DNA of 64,000 nt from an uncultured Spirochaetota bacterium (GCA_937872225.1 CALMRZ010000034.1:29896-93895); one strand, 5' to 3'. Shown: positions 41,538-51,084, counted from the first letter of the stretch. Numbers and translations are program-made. Notes: generated from the letters alone by a model not told the origin.

Positions 41538-42464
41538 ATGAACGAATTGATATCGAGATTAATGCGCTCGCTAAGGCGTCAACATCCCTCCGGGGACCAA
41601 CCGGCGGGGTCCAGGTTCGAGACCTATGATTTCGGCGAAGAACGCTTTGAATGCACCATAAGCTCCTTCTCCGGGACCGGCGCCTGCCACGACCTTTACC
41701 TCAACCGCTACGACCATGGAGAGATCAGCGAACTGCTGCAGCGTATCGGCCTCCTGGATTTCCTCCGGGGAAAGGGCATTTCCAGGCCGCTGGTGCAGAT
41801 TGACCGGAGCCCGGAGCATATGCACTATCTGAAAATATACCAGGGACGCGCCACACCCGGGCGTCTCCTCATTGACCTGCGCCTTTCCCAGATGATCTAT
41901 TCCCCGGAAGAGCGCCTCGTCAGGGGGATTATCAGGGAGCGCCAGTACAAGGCCCTGGCGGTCGAATGGCTCACCCTCCAGGACCCCCGGGGACGCTTCA
42001 CGCCTGAACACCCGCGGCTTCCGGGCCAAAATCGCCCCGGCCTCGGCGCCGTCCGCCACATCGCGCAGCTCCTGGAGCTGTTCGCCCGCGATCTCTCGGC
42101 CGACACGGTGCTGGACGTCCCCGAACAGTTCCACGCCGCGGTCATGTATTCACGGAAATTCAGTTTCATGGACCCGGCACGCGAAGGCATGATGCGTGCG
42201 GTCCTCCGCGACCTCGGATCGCACCCCCTTGCCGACCTGAGCTGGGGTTTCGTCACCGGCACCATCGCGGACAGGAAAACCGGAGAGCCCGTCGCCTACA
42301 GGCCGTCGGAACAGCTGCTCCCGATGGCGGAAAGCCTCGGCCGCTACTTCGCCTCCCGGGAATACCGCAGGCGCGTCAGCGGCGTAATGGAAAAGCTGCG
42401 GGTCGTTTTTGACCGGGACCGGATGATACAGATGAGGAACGCCCATCCTGACTACAGCAACTGA
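41538..42464 (+). CDS. conserved hypothetical protein, 308 aa
   Basis: Not recognised. It is a soluble protein without a signal peptide, rich in Arg and aromatic residues. The start at 41538 follows GCGGGG by 6 nt; the frame is open to 41328 but the earlier part has no coding character. Visible segments include FECTISSFSGTGACHDLYLNRYDHGEISELL (about 38-68) and EERLVRGIIRERQYKALAVEWLTLQDPRGRFTPEHPRLPGQNRPGLG (about 125-171). The latter may form a binding surface. It is divergent from the liv operon and ends toward a lipoprotein gene. Confidence 0.7.
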   Translation: MNELISRLMRSLRRQHPSGDQPAGSRFETYDFGEERFECTISSFSGTGACHDLYLNRYDHGEISELLQRIGLLDFLRGKGISRPLVQIDRSPEHMHYLKIYQGRATPGRLLIDLRLSQMIYSPEERLVRGIIRERQYKALAVEWLTLQDPRGRFTPEHPRLPGQNRPGLGAVRHIAQLLELFARDLSADTVLDVPEQFHAAVMYSRKFSFMDPAREGMMRAVLRDLGSHPLADLSWGFVTGTIADRKTGEPVAYRPSEQLLPMAESLGRYFASREYRRRVSGVMEKLRVVFDRDRMIQMRNAHPDYSN

Positions 42465-42547
42465 CACCACAAGCCCCTTAACCGCCGGGATCAGGGGGTT
42501 CCCGCAACGGCGCAGGCCGCCGGCGCCCTGCGCGTCTGTCCGCGAGG

Positions 42548-43354
42548 CTATTTCAGGAAGAGTATCATGTCGAAAGGCTCTTCCTTGTCGCCGAACATGG
42601 CAAACAGAGGCAGGTCGACCAGGGTGAGGTCGCCGATCTTCATCATGTCGATTTTCTTTTCTTCCTTACCCTTCTTAATGATAATCCGCTCGGGGTTGAT
42701 CTTTTTCCCGAGAAATATCTGGTACCGCACCGATGACAGAAAGAGCTGGGTGATCTGTTTTCCCATCTGGTCCATGGACTGGTCCCCGGCGGCCGACCCG
42801 TCCGGCGCCCCTTCCTTCTTTTCGCCCTCGGCGCCCTTGCCGCCGGCGCCTTTCTTTTCTTCGCCCGGCTTTTTCATCGGCTCAAAATGAAAAACGATCT
42901 GCTTTTTGGCGGGGTGATACTGCGGGATCAGGGGAAATTCCTCCTTCTTGATTTTGTCGAAGGGGAACTTCGCGTAATCGGGGACCAGGAAGGAGACCTC
43001 CATGCCCGCGTCATATTCGGACTCGATTTTTTTCAGCGCCAGGTTCTTCACCAGCCCTTTCAGGGACTCCGGGAGCTCCTTCTTCTGCTTTTCCATAATG
43101 TCCCCCAGGCCCTGCTCCTTCTTCTCGCCCCCCTGCTGCTGCCCCTTCTGGGCCTGTTCAAGGGCCTTGGAGAACTTGAACAGCCAGCGGACATCCAGGG
43201 AGCCGTCGTCCTTCAGGTCCAGTATATGGCTGATCTGAAAACACTGCGTCAGCAGGAAAAGCGGCAGAATGACAAGGGCCAGCCGGGCAGCTGAAGAAAG
43301 CCGCCCCGAGATCCCCGACCGATCGGTTCTGTTCATTATTCCGGATGCTTTCAT
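42548..43354 (-). CDS. predicted lipoprotein with Lys/Gly-rich linker, 268 aa
   Basis: The family is not recognised. A long basic N-terminus leads into a lipoprotein signal (LALVILPLFLLTQC, Cys about 38). The mature part has a beta-rich first domain (ISHILDLKDDGSLDVRWLFKFSKAL), a helical KQKKELPESLKGLVKNLALKKIES segment, and a low-complexity Lys/Gly/Glu linker (about 165-190). It ends in a hydrophobic LVDLPLFAMFGDKEEPFDMILFLK. It is probably attached to the inner or outer membrane and exposed to the periplasm. It stands alone with GGAG upstream. Confidence 0.75.
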   Translation of the reverse strand: MKASGIMNRTDRSGISGRLSSAARLALVILPLFLLTQCFQISHILDLKDDGSLDVRWLFKFSKALEQAQKGQQQGGEKKEQGLGDIMEKQKKELPESLKGLVKNLALKKIESEYDAGMEVSFLVPDYAKFPFDKIKKEEFPLIPQYHPAKKQIVFHFEPMKKPGEEKKGAGGKGAEGEKKEGAPDGSAAGDQSMDQMGKQITQLFLSSVRYQIFLGKKINPERIIIKKGKEEKKIDMMKIGDLTLVDLPLFAMFGDKEEPFDMILFLK

Positions 43355-43582
43355 ATGCTCTTCGCTCCTTTCAGGATTGTTGTTCGGCTGTTAACGTAAA
43401 CCGGGCAATTGGGGGGCCCGTGCGCGGGGCCGCGTCGCAATGGACCTATTTACCGTTCATTACGGTGGGGCACAATGCCGCAAACGTCAAGCAAATAACT
43501 GCCGGCACGGATAAAGTCCAACGGGAACGGCGCATCAGACAACCGGCCGCCCCCGGATAATCAGCCATATGCGAAAAAATTC

Positions 43583-43611
43583 TTTACAATACCAGTAAAG
43601 CCCCGTATAGT
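43583..43611 (+). promoter_or_regulatory. sigma-70-type promoter of the PAS kinase gene
   Basis: TTTACA (43583-43588), 17 bp, TATAGT (43606-43611). Transcription would start near 43618, about 15 nt before the ATG at 43633. The 278-bp gap 43355-43632 holds nothing else that I can identify. Confidence 0.65.
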
Positions 43612-43632
43612 AAATACGAGCGTGGACCGCCG

Positions 43633-45459
43633 ATGGAACAATCAAAAAAGAAACCTGCTCCCGCGGGGAAACGGCCGGCAGGAAAAGAAAAACCACAACA
43701 GGCCGGCGCCGGGTTCCTTGTCCATAACCTGATAGAATCCATACCCGACATGTTCGTCTATGCCGATCTCGACGGAACGATCCGTATCGTCAGCAGGCAG
43801 ACCGTACAGCAGCATGGCTACCGGATGGCGGAAGACCTTTTCGGGAAAAAGACCTTAATACTTATTGCGCCGGAAGAGCACCCGATGGTCGCTGACGCCG
43901 TGAAGCGACTCATCGAAACGGAAACACTGCGCCTGGAACACACCCTCATCAGGCGTGACGGAACCAGGTTTCCGGCAGAGGTGGTCCTCTCCCTGGTGCG
44001 GGATGAAGCCGGCAGGCCCTGCGGGATCTCGTCAATAGCCCGCGACATGTCTGAACAAAAACGCGCCGAAGCGGCACTGCAGGAAAGCGAAAAACGCTAC
44101 CGCCAGATTTCACAGCTCTCGGTGGACTATTTTTTCAGGGTGGACATCTCCCCCGAAGGCGCCCCGAGCCTCTCCTATGTCTCCGAAAACATCACGGACA
44201 TAACCGGCCGCAGCCGGGACGAGATCAGGAGCCTTGACCAGTGGTTCAACGTCATCCACCCCGACGACCGGGAGCGGTTTCTCGCCTTCTACCGGACGGT
44301 CGCGATCAACGGCCAGAGGAACACCCTCGAATGCCGGTCGCATCTAAGCAGCGGGGCGGTGCGATGGATCAATGTTTCGGTGTACCCGACGGCGGACCCC
44401 GAGAGCGGCAGGGTCACCTCCATCCTGGGCACGGTGAAAGACATAACGGAACGGAAAGTCGCCGAGGAGAAGACACGGGAAACGCAGAAGCAGCTCGAGT
44501 TTCTCCTTGATGTGACCAGGACGGGTATTGACATCATCGACGAGGACCACAACGTCCTGTACGTGGACCCGGGGTGGCAGAAAGTTTACGGCGACCCGCA
44601 GGGGAAAAAATGCCACGAATACTTCATGGGCCGCGACGAGATCTGCCCCGGCTGCGGCATCCCCGAATCCCTCAAGACAAAAACGCACACGGTGACCGAG
44701 GAAACCCTTCCCCGGGAAAACAACCGCGTCATCGAGGTCCACACGATCCCCTTTCAAAACTCTGACGGGAAATGGCTGGTCGCTGAATTCAACATCGACA
44801 TTACCGAGCGGAAAAAGGCGGAAGACCGCCTCACCGCCTCCCTCAGGGAAAAGGAAACCCTCCTCAAGGAGATACACCACCGCGTGAAGAACAACCTGCA
44901 GGTCATCACCAGCCTCCTGAGCCTCCAGGCGCAGTATCTCGGCAACGGGGAGCTGGCACGGCATTTTCTCGAAGCGGAGAACCGCATCAGGTCAATGGCC
45001 CTGGTCCACGAGAAGCTGTACCAGTCCGAAGACCTGGGGCAGATCGATTTTTCCCTGTACCTGTCGGAACTGGCGAACACCATCATGTACAGCTACTCCA
45101 CCGTCTCCCAGTCAATCACCATGAACATCGACGCCCGGCCGGTGCGCCTTCCCGTGGACCAGGCGATACCGGCGGGCCTTCTCGTCACCGAGCTCCTGAC
45201 CAACGCGATAAAGCACGCCTTCCCCGCCGGTTGGAACGGGACCCCGGAGGTGCGGATCTCCCTCAGGGAATATGACGGCGCCACGGTGGAACTGGCCATC
45301 GGCGACAACGGCATCGGCCTGCCCGAGGACAAGGGAATAGGGGCAACAAAGACCCTGGGGCTGTCCCTGGTGCCCATGCTGGCCGGCCAGATCAACGGGG
45401 AGGTGAAGCTCGAGAGGTCGGGCGGCACCGCCTACACCATAACCTTCCGCAGGCAGTGA
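43633..45459 (+). CDS. three-PAS sensor histidine kinase (HisKA_2 type)
   Basis: Three PAS modules occupy about residues 30-140, 150-280 and 285-395. The third has CPGCGIPESL, a possible metal- or redox-sensitive Cys pair. The phospho-acceptor helix is of the HisKA_2 type (KEIHHRVKNNLQVITSLLSLQAQYL, about 412-436). The ATPase follows (VTELLTNAIKHAF, IGDNGIGLP, about 510-605). No membrane helix is seen, so it senses a cytoplasmic signal. No response regulator is adjacent. It has its own promoter with a very short leader. Confidence 0.92.
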   Translation: MEQSKKKPAPAGKRPAGKEKPQQAGAGFLVHNLIESIPDMFVYADLDGTIRIVSRQTVQQHGYRMAEDLFGKKTLILIAPEEHPMVADAVKRLIETETLRLEHTLIRRDGTRFPAEVVLSLVRDEAGRPCGISSIARDMSEQKRAEAALQESEKRYRQISQLSVDYFFRVDISPEGAPSLSYVSENITDITGRSRDEIRSLDQWFNVIHPDDRERFLAFYRTVAINGQRNTLECRSHLSSGAVRWINVSVYPTADPESGRVTSILGTVKDITERKVAEEKTRETQKQLEFLLDVTRTGIDIIDEDHNVLYVDPGWQKVYGDPQGKKCHEYFMGRDEICPGCGIPESLKTKTHTVTEETLPRENNRVIEVHTIPFQNSDGKWLVAEFNIDITERKKAEDRLTASLREKETLLKEIHHRVKNNLQVITSLLSLQAQYLGNGELARHFLEAENRIRSMALVHEKLYQSEDLGQIDFSLYLSELANTIMYSYSTVSQSITMNIDARPVRLPVDQAIPAGLLVTELLTNAIKHAFPAGWNGTPEVRISLREYDGATVELAIGDNGIGLPEDKGIGATKTLGLSLVPMLAGQINGEVKLERSGGTAYTITFRRQ

Positions 45460-45488
45460 ACCGTCCCGACCGGCGGGGTCCGGGGCCG

Positions 45489-46323
45489 TTACTCGATCCC
45501 CTTCACGATCTTATCAGGGGCGTTGACTTTCCGGTTGATCGATTTCGATATCTCGCTTATGATATGGGTGGACTGCGAGACCTCCTGTGCGATCTCCGAG
45601 AGGCGTGATATCGTCCTCAGCAGCTCCTCCATGGCTGAGTTCTGCTCCCTGGACGAGATGGTGATCTTATCCGCCAGGCCGTCCATGACCTCCGCCTGCT
45701 TCGTCACGTCCAGGATGGCCTTCGCCTGGTCCGCCATCAGATTCGCCGTGACATCGATGCGGTGGTTCATCGTCTCCACCATCGTGAAGATGACCTCGAT
45801 GGAGCTGTTGGTGTTGTTCACCATCCCCATCCCGTCTTGGATGTCCTGGGATATCTGCCTGATCTTGGAGGCTATCTCCTTAGAGTTGTCCGACGTGGCC
45901 TGGGCCAGCTTGCCGATCTCGTCCGCGACGACCGCGAACCCCCTGCCGTGCTCCCCGGCCCGGGCCGCCTCGATGGCGGCGTTCAGGCTGAGGAGGTTGA
46001 TACGGTCCGAGATGTCGTCGATCATCGGACCATCTATTTCCCTGAACCAATTCAGGTTTTTTCTCTTTATTGACAACGGGGATCCTGAACCAGCAGACAG
46101 AGAGGGTGAAGCCGAAGTTGAAGGCCTTTTTCCTTGTGATGGACCACCGGACCTTCGGGGCGGTGACATCCTCAATGGTCAGGTCGCCGCTTTTATCCTC
46201 GAGATATTCCATGCGGGAGGTTATGGTTTCTTTAGCAAGGGTCTTGTCCAACACCAGCGGTTCTGCATATAACACGGTGCATGAAGCAATGATAACGACA
46301 ATCGATAATGCCGCTTTTTTCAT
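45489..46323 (-). pseudogene. collapsed 7TMR-DISM / methyl-accepting receptor gene
   Basis: The start (ATG 46323) encodes a signal peptide and the opening of a 7TMR-DISMED2 domain ([27 protein letters not shown]). The frame then shifts within an A-rich run near 46060-46070, and the sense continues in another frame as [16 protein letters not shown]. That joins directly to the methyl-accepting signalling tip [36 protein letters not shown], followed by a helical C-terminal part to 45489. The rest of DISMED2, all seven membrane helices and the first half of the signalling domain are missing. A deletion plus a frameshift is the simplest explanation. The parts are too short to work as a receptor. 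Confidence 0.8.
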
Positions 46324-46662
46324 TGTCAACGGGCCTTTTTTTGAATGCAGAAGAAACGCCTTGTCTCAATCAAGGCGCAGTGCTAGACTTTTTATATCCC
46401 GTGAATGGTCGTAGAGGTGTCAGCCCCTATATAACCATCGGTAAATATTCTGCCTGGAAATCAAGTATTCAAGAAATACTGCATAATGGATAAAAGTTAT
46501 GTCCCATAGTCATACTACTGCTTCATTACCGACACCACCCTGCCGTTCCCGCGACAACCGGCTTGAGGAATTAACACCGCGGCACTCTTCCGGAAAGAAC
46601 TTTACAGAAATGGCCGCGGCCGTGATACTGAGCCGGATACAACAAACAAAAGGCGGCCCTCC
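46324..46662. other. intergenic region without recognised gene
   Basis: This 339-bp stretch lies between the broken receptor gene and the flavin reductase gene. AAAGG lies about 10 nt before the reductase ATG. I see no promoter with good spacing, no repeat and no coding signal. Confidence 0.4.
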
Positions 46663-47247
46663 ATGGCAAAACTACAGTGGAAACCCTCGACGATCCTGAA
46701 CCCGGTGCCGGTGACCATGGTCACCTGCGCCGACGCGAAGGGCGCGCCCAACATCATCACCATCGCCTGGGCCGGCACCGTCAACTCCGACCCGCCCATG
46801 GTCTCCATTTCGGTGCGGCCGGAGCGCTATTCCCACGGCCTCATCGCCGAGCGGAAGGAGTTCGTGATAAACCTGGTGACGCGGGCCCTGGTGCGGGCCG
46901 CCGACTTCTGCGGCGTGAAATCGGGCAGGACCGTGGACAAGTTCAAAATGGCGAAGCTCACGGCGGAGCCGGCGTCGGTCGTGGATGTGCCCCTGATCGC
47001 GGAGAGCCCGGTCAACATCGAATGCCGGGTGGACCGCATCATCCCCCTCGGCTCCCACGACATGTTCCTGGCCCGGATCGTGGCGGTCAACGTGGACGAG
47101 GGCCTCATCGACGCGAAGGGAAAGCTCTGCCTGGACCGGGCGGGCCTGGCCTGCTATAACCACGGCGACTACTGCGGCCTGGGACGACCCATGGGCTATT
47201 TCGGGTACAGCGTGCGGAGAAGGAAGAAGCTGAAGCGGAACCGGTGA
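46663..47247 (+). CDS. flavin reductase-like (FMN-binding) protein
   Basis: The 194-aa protein has the flavin reductase split-barrel pattern: LNPVPVTMVTCADAKGAPNIITIAWAGTVNSDPPMVSISVRPERYSHGLIAERKEFVINL. The FMN-binding segments are the NIITIAW and VSISVRP strands. The C-terminal LCYNHGDY-type segment (LACYNHGDYCGLG) is common in anaerobe members. They use FMN to reduce substrates or partner proteins, and the partner is unknown here. It stops 4 bp before the converging phosphatase gene. Confidence 0.9.
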   Translation: MAKLQWKPSTILNPVPVTMVTCADAKGAPNIITIAWAGTVNSDPPMVSISVRPERYSHGLIAERKEFVINLVTRALVRAADFCGVKSGRTVDKFKMAKLTAEPASVVDVPLIAESPVNIECRVDRIIPLGSHDMFLARIVAVNVDEGLIDAKGKLCLDRAGLACYNHGDYCGLGRPMGYFGYSVRRRKKLKRNR

Positions 47248-47251
47248 GTAT

Positions 47252-48583
47252 TCACCGGACCTTCATGGTGATGAGGCACACGTCGTCGTCAAAGTCGTCC
47301 CTTCCCTGGAACCGTCTCACCGAATCTATGACGGCGTTGATATGGCTGTTGCCTTCCAGGGCCTTGTTCGCCCTGAGGGCGTCCATGAGCCGCTCCTCGC
47401 CGAAGATTGTCCCGGCGGCGTCGTCCCGGGCCTCGATGATGCCGTCCGTGTACAGGATGAGCCGGTCCCCGGACTCCAGGCGGACCTCCTTCTCCTCGAA
47501 AGCCATGGTCCGGAACCTGCCCAGGAAGCCGCCGCGGCTTTTGATCTCCGACAGTTCGCGTCCGCGCTCCAGTATCGGGTAGCCGTGGCCGCCCCGGGCG
47601 AAGACGAAGGAGCGGTCTGCCGCCCGGTAGACGCCGTAAAAGGCGGTGACGAAGTGCTCGCTGATCTGCCCGCAGAGCTTCTCGTTGAGGTACCGGAGGA
47701 GCGCGGCAGGGGACCCCCCGTCGTGGCGCACGGAGCTCAGGTGCGCCTTCACCATGCTCGACACCAGGGCCGCGGACACGCCGTGGCCGGAAACGTCGCA
47801 GACGAAGAGGCCAAAGGAGCCCCGCTCCCCGAACTCGATGAAGTCATAGAGGTCGCCGCCGATCCCTATCATGGGGATGTACTCCACGGCCACCTCCACG
47901 CTCTTCAGGTCCGGCATCGCGGAGGGAAGGATGTTCCGCTGCACCGCCATGGCCAGGGCAAGTTCCCTGTTCAGGAGGGCGTTCTGGTCTTCGATGATCC
48001 TGCTCGCGCGGTACGCCCTGAACCGGTTCCGGTTCTGTATTTCCGCCATGAGGCAGCAGACCCCGGCCACGATGAGGGGGTTCGACATGATCATGATGCG
48101 TCCGGCCGGGACCTTGCCGCCGGCGATGATTCCCGTCAGGGCGGCTGCCAGGGGCAGCGCGTACACCGGCACCAGGTACTTCATGCCCTGGAAACTGCAG
48201 AGGAAGCAGCATATGGTCACCACCACGGTGCCCAGGACGTACGATTCATAATTGATCGTGCCTGCCACGATGACCACGAGGCCGGCCATCATGGTCATGA
48301 GGCCGCCGAGACAGATATAATAGAGGGTGATGATGAAGCCGGTCCGTTTCCTGAGCGGCGTCAGTATCGACGCCAGGAGCGCTGCGGAAAGAACAACCGG
48401 CACCAGGCGGAACAGGACGGAGATCCGCGGGAGCCCGTTGACGGAATCCTCGTAGATATAGTAGGCGATTCCCAGGAAGATGACAAAGACGCCGATCACC
48501 GAAAACCTGAGATAGTCGTTCAGCATATCGGCGCGGTATTCGCTTTTCAGCCTTCTCTCTTCCGGATCAGGGGTATGTTTCAT
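47252..48583 (-). CDS. membrane-bound SpoIIE-type PP2C phosphatase
   Basis: Six membrane helices lie in residues about 25-175, then a coiled coil (about 180-205), then a SpoIIE phosphatase domain (about 225-443). The latter carries PMIGIGGDLYDFIEFGERGSFGLFVCDVSGHGVSAALVSSMVKAHL and the closing GRDDFDDDVCLITM, which hold the metal-binding Asp residues. No large sensor domain is present, unlike the 24328 protein. It starts 18 bp after the purine permease stop, so it may be in that operon. Its probable target is a STAS protein, by family analogy. Confidence 0.9.
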   Translation of the reverse strand: MKHTPDPEERRLKSEYRADMLNDYLRFSVIGVFVIFLGIAYYIYEDSVNGLPRISVLFRLVPVVLSAALLASILTPLRKRTGFIITLYYICLGGLMTMMAGLVVIVAGTINYESYVLGTVVVTICCFLCSFQGMKYLVPVYALPLAAALTGIIAGGKVPAGRIMIMSNPLIVAGVCCLMAEIQNRNRFRAYRASRIIEDQNALLNRELALAMAVQRNILPSAMPDLKSVEVAVEYIPMIGIGGDLYDFIEFGERGSFGLFVCDVSGHGVSAALVSSMVKAHLSSVRHDGGSPAALLRYLNEKLCGQISEHFVTAFYGVYRAADRSFVFARGGHGYPILERGRELSEIKSRGGFLGRFRTMAFEEKEVRLESGDRLILYTDGIIEARDDAAGTIFGEERLMDALRANKALEGNSHINAVIDSVRRFQGRDDFDDDVCLITMKVR

Positions 48584-48601
48584 GCTTCCCGGCCGTTCCC
48601 G

Positions 48602-49948
48602 TCAGTAGGGATAAAAGATGAAAAAGGCCAGGGAAAAGGCGAAGAGGACCCACATCCCCGCGTTCACCTCGCGCACCCTGCCGGCGAAAAGCTTGATGAC
48701 GGGATATGAGACGAACCCCGCCGTCATCCCGATCCCCAGGTTGTAGGTGAAGCACATCAGGGTTATGGTGATGAAGGACGGGATGAGCTCCGACAGGTCG
48801 TCGAAATTAATGCTCGTCACCGGCGATATCATGAGCATCCCCACGATGATCAGGGCCGGGCCGTAGGCGAAGGGCGGGATCACCGAGAACAGGGGGGCGA
48901 AGAAGAGCGCCGAGAGGAACAGGACCGCGGTCACGACCGAGGCGAAGCCGGACTTGGCCCCCTCCTCGATGCCGGCGGCGGACTCGATGTAGGCGCCGGT
49001 GGTGGTGGTGCCCAACAGGGACGCGACCGTCGTGGCCAGGGCGTCGCAGAGCATCGGCTTTTCGATCTCCGGAAGCTCGCCCTTCTCGTCCAGGAGCTTC
49101 GCCCGGTACGACAGGCCGATCAGGGTCCCCATGGTGTCGACGAAGTCCATGACGAACACCGTCAGTATGACCGAGAAGAAACCCCAGGAGAGGGCGCCCA
49201 GGATGTCGAGTTGCAAAAAGACCGGCCCCAGGCTCGGGGGCAGGCTCACCAGGGCCTCCGGCACCTGCACCAGGCTCTTCCCCTCGGGCAGGATCCCCGG
49301 CGCGAGCCACTGCAGCAGCAGGGCGATGCCGGTGGCCCCGAGAATGCCGATGAGCATCGAGCCCTTTATCTTCCGTATCATGAGAAAGGCGATGGCCAGG
49401 ACCGTGACGATGGCCATGATCTGGGCAGGCTGTCCCAGCTTGCCTATGTTCACGGGCGCCCCGGGCACGCCGATGGAGACGATGCCCGATTCGTTCAGGC
49501 CGATGAAGGTGAGGAACAGGCCGATCCCCACGGCAAAGGCTATCTTCAGGTTCATCGGGATCAGGTTCGCCAGCCACGACCGGACCCTGAAGAGGGTCAG
49601 GGCCGTAAAGAGCATTCCGCCGATGAAGATGGCCCCCAGGGCGGTCTGCCAGGAAAAGCCCATCACCTTGACCACGGTGAAGGCGATGAAGGCGTTCTGC
49701 CCCATGTAGGGGGCGACGGCAAAGGGCCGCTTCGCGTAGACCCCCATCAGCATGGTGCCGAAGAAGGCCGATATGATGGTGGCCACCATGGAGGGGCCGA
49801 AGGGTATTCCCGCGATCTCCAGTATCTTCGGGTTCACGATGATGATATAGGCCATGGTTATGAAGGTAGTGAGGCCGCCCATGGTCTCGTGCCTGAAATC
49901 CGTGTTGAGTTCATCGAACTTGAAGTAGCGCTTGATCATCTGTAGCAT
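48602..49948 (-). CDS. NCS2-family purine permease (AzgA type)
   Basis: The 448-aa membrane protein has about thirteen helices. It begins FKFDELNTDFRHETMGGLTTFITMAYIIIVNPKIL, then ALGAIFIGGMLFTALTLFRVR, and carries the FVMDFVDTMGTLIG motif near residue 270, which is the substrate-site region of AzgA permeases. These import hypoxanthine, guanine or adenine by proton symport. AGGAG lies 7 nt upstream of the ATG. The upstream region holds TTGACA near 49999, but with poor -10 spacing, and I see no purine riboswitch. Confidence 0.92.
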   Translation of the reverse strand: MLQMIKRYFKFDELNTDFRHETMGGLTTFITMAYIIIVNPKILEIAGIPFGPSMVATIISAFFGTMLMGVYAKRPFAVAPYMGQNAFIAFTVVKVMGFSWQTALGAIFIGGMLFTALTLFRVRSWLANLIPMNLKIAFAVGIGLFLTFIGLNESGIVSIGVPGAPVNIGKLGQPAQIMAIVTVLAIAFLMIRKIKGSMLIGILGATGIALLLQWLAPGILPEGKSLVQVPEALVSLPPSLGPVFLQLDILGALSWGFFSVILTVFVMDFVDTMGTLIGLSYRAKLLDEKGELPEIEKPMLCDALATTVASLLGTTTTGAYIESAAGIEEGAKSGFASVVTAVLFLSALFFAPLFSVIPPFAYGPALIIVGMLMISPVTSINFDDLSELIPSFITITLMCFTYNLGIGMTAGFVSYPVIKLFAGRVREVNAGMWVLFAFSLAFFIFYPY

Positions 49949-50063
49949 GGCAGGGCTCCTGCGAAGGGATTATTATCAATCTTACCCGGTTATGCAAATT
50001 GTCAATGATTATTAGGGACGCGGTGCAACTTTCAATCATCGGTTTTTTGGGGCATTCTAATTT

Positions 50064-50171
50064 TAGGGGTGGGGACCTGTCCCGCTCACTCCGCCTCGTA
50101 GTTACTTCCTGTAAGACTCGGCTGCCGGCGGCATCCGTGCCGCCTGTTCGCGGGACAGGTCCCCACCCCTA
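50064..50171. mobile_element. 108-bp palindromic element (MITE/REP-like)
   Basis: Perfect 22-bp arms (50064-50085 and 50150-50171) starting TAGGGGTGGGGACCTGTCCC flank a 64-nt centre. The centre holds a nested 7-bp hairpin (GGCGGCA...TGCCGCC near 50129-50146). No coding capacity is present. The GGGGACNTGTCCC core resembles elements mobilised by REP-associated (RAYT/IS200-like) transposases; this link is inferred, and no transposase is in the window. The rest of the gap 49949-50318 holds only a small hairpin (50289-50305). Confidence 0.65.
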
Positions 50172-50288
50172 TGAAAATACTGCTACCCATCATTATTACT
50201 CTATTGCCGACGATTTCAATTGACTGTATGGGATCGAAATAGTACATTGTAATTTCTGTGTAGTTAACGTAAATTTTTTACGGGGTTT

Positions 50289-50305
50289 AAGGGGCGGAGC
50301 CCCTT
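50289..50305. promoter_or_regulatory. short hairpin upstream of the MBL-fold gene
   Basis: AAGGGGC-GGA-GCCCCTT forms a 7-bp stem ending 13 bp before the ATG at 50319. Since it contains the only G-rich ribosome-binding candidate, it could mask translation. It could also be the remains of a terminator. Confidence 0.35.
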
Positions 50306-50318
50306 ATTATGGTAAAAA

Positions 50319-51062
50319 ATGGTTAAGGTGATTTTTCTTGGGACCAACGGGTGGTTTGACACGCAGGCAGGAAACACCATCTGCACGCTGATCGAGACGC
50401 CCCGCGAGTACATCATCCTTGACGCGGGCAACGGCATCCACGGGGCGGACCGATACATAAAAAAGAAAAAGCCGGTATATCTTTTCCTCAGTCATTTTCA
50501 CCTGGACCATATCGTCGGACTCCATGTCCTTCCCAAGTTCAGGTTCACCAATCCGGTGGGGATATACGGCCCGAAGGGAACCAGAAAATATCTCGGGGCC
50601 CTGCTCCGGCGTCCCTACACCGCTCCTTTTGAACATCTTCCCATGAAGGCGGAGCTGTTCGAAATCGAACGGGACAGGCCGGCGGCTTTCGGCGTGGAAT
50701 TCGCGCCCCTGGTCCACTCCACCATGTGCTACGGGTACCGCTTTGCCGTCGGCGGCAGGGTCATTGCCTACTGCACCGACACCGGCCCCTGCCCCGGCCT
50801 TATCAGCCTGGGCCGGGGTTCGGACCTCCTCATCTGCGAATCGTCATACCTGCCGGGCCAGAAGCCGGACAGCTGGCCCCACCTCAGGCCGGAGGACGCG
50901 GCCGCAGCCGCGGTGGAATGCGGAACAAAACGACTGGCCCTTACCCATTTCGACGCCAGCCGTTATCCCGACCTTGCCTCCCGCGGGGAGGCGCAGAAGG
51001 TCGCGCGGCGGATCTTCAAACCGACCATAGCCGCCCGGGACGGAATGGTACTGGAGCTTTAA
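50319..51062 (+). CDS. MBL-fold metallohydrolase (RNase Z/phosphodiesterase-like)
   Basis: The metallo-beta-lactamase fold of 247 aa has the zinc motif LSHFHLDHIVG (residues about 58-68), LVHSTMCYGYRF (about 130), the Asp-containing AYCTDTGPCPGLISL (about 149) and the final LALTHFDASRYPD (about 207). It resembles the RNase Z / cyclic phosphodiesterase branch. The substrate is unknown. The start at 50319 lacks a clear ribosome-binding site other than the one inside the hairpin at 50289-50305. A terminator-like hairpin follows. Confidence 0.88.
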   Translation: MVKVIFLGTNGWFDTQAGNTICTLIETPREYIILDAGNGIHGADRYIKKKKPVYLFLSHFHLDHIVGLHVLPKFRFTNPVGIYGPKGTRKYLGALLRRPYTAPFEHLPMKAELFEIERDRPAAFGVEFAPLVHSTMCYGYRFAVGGRVIAYCTDTGPCPGLISLGRGSDLLICESSYLPGQKPDSWPHLRPEDAAAAAVECGTKRLALTHFDASRYPDLASRGEAQKVARRIFKPTIAARDGMVLEL

Positions 51063-51084
51063 AAAGGACGATCCTGAAAGACCC

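Noticed and set aside
46308..46493. 61-residue frame upstream of the flavin reductase
   Set aside because: It has no ribosome-binding site, overlaps the start of the broken receptor gene and has no coding character.
49949..50060. Possible purine riboswitch upstream of the NCS2 permease
   Set aside because: The conserved purine-aptamer loop sequences are not present. Only a TTGACA with poor -10 spacing is seen.
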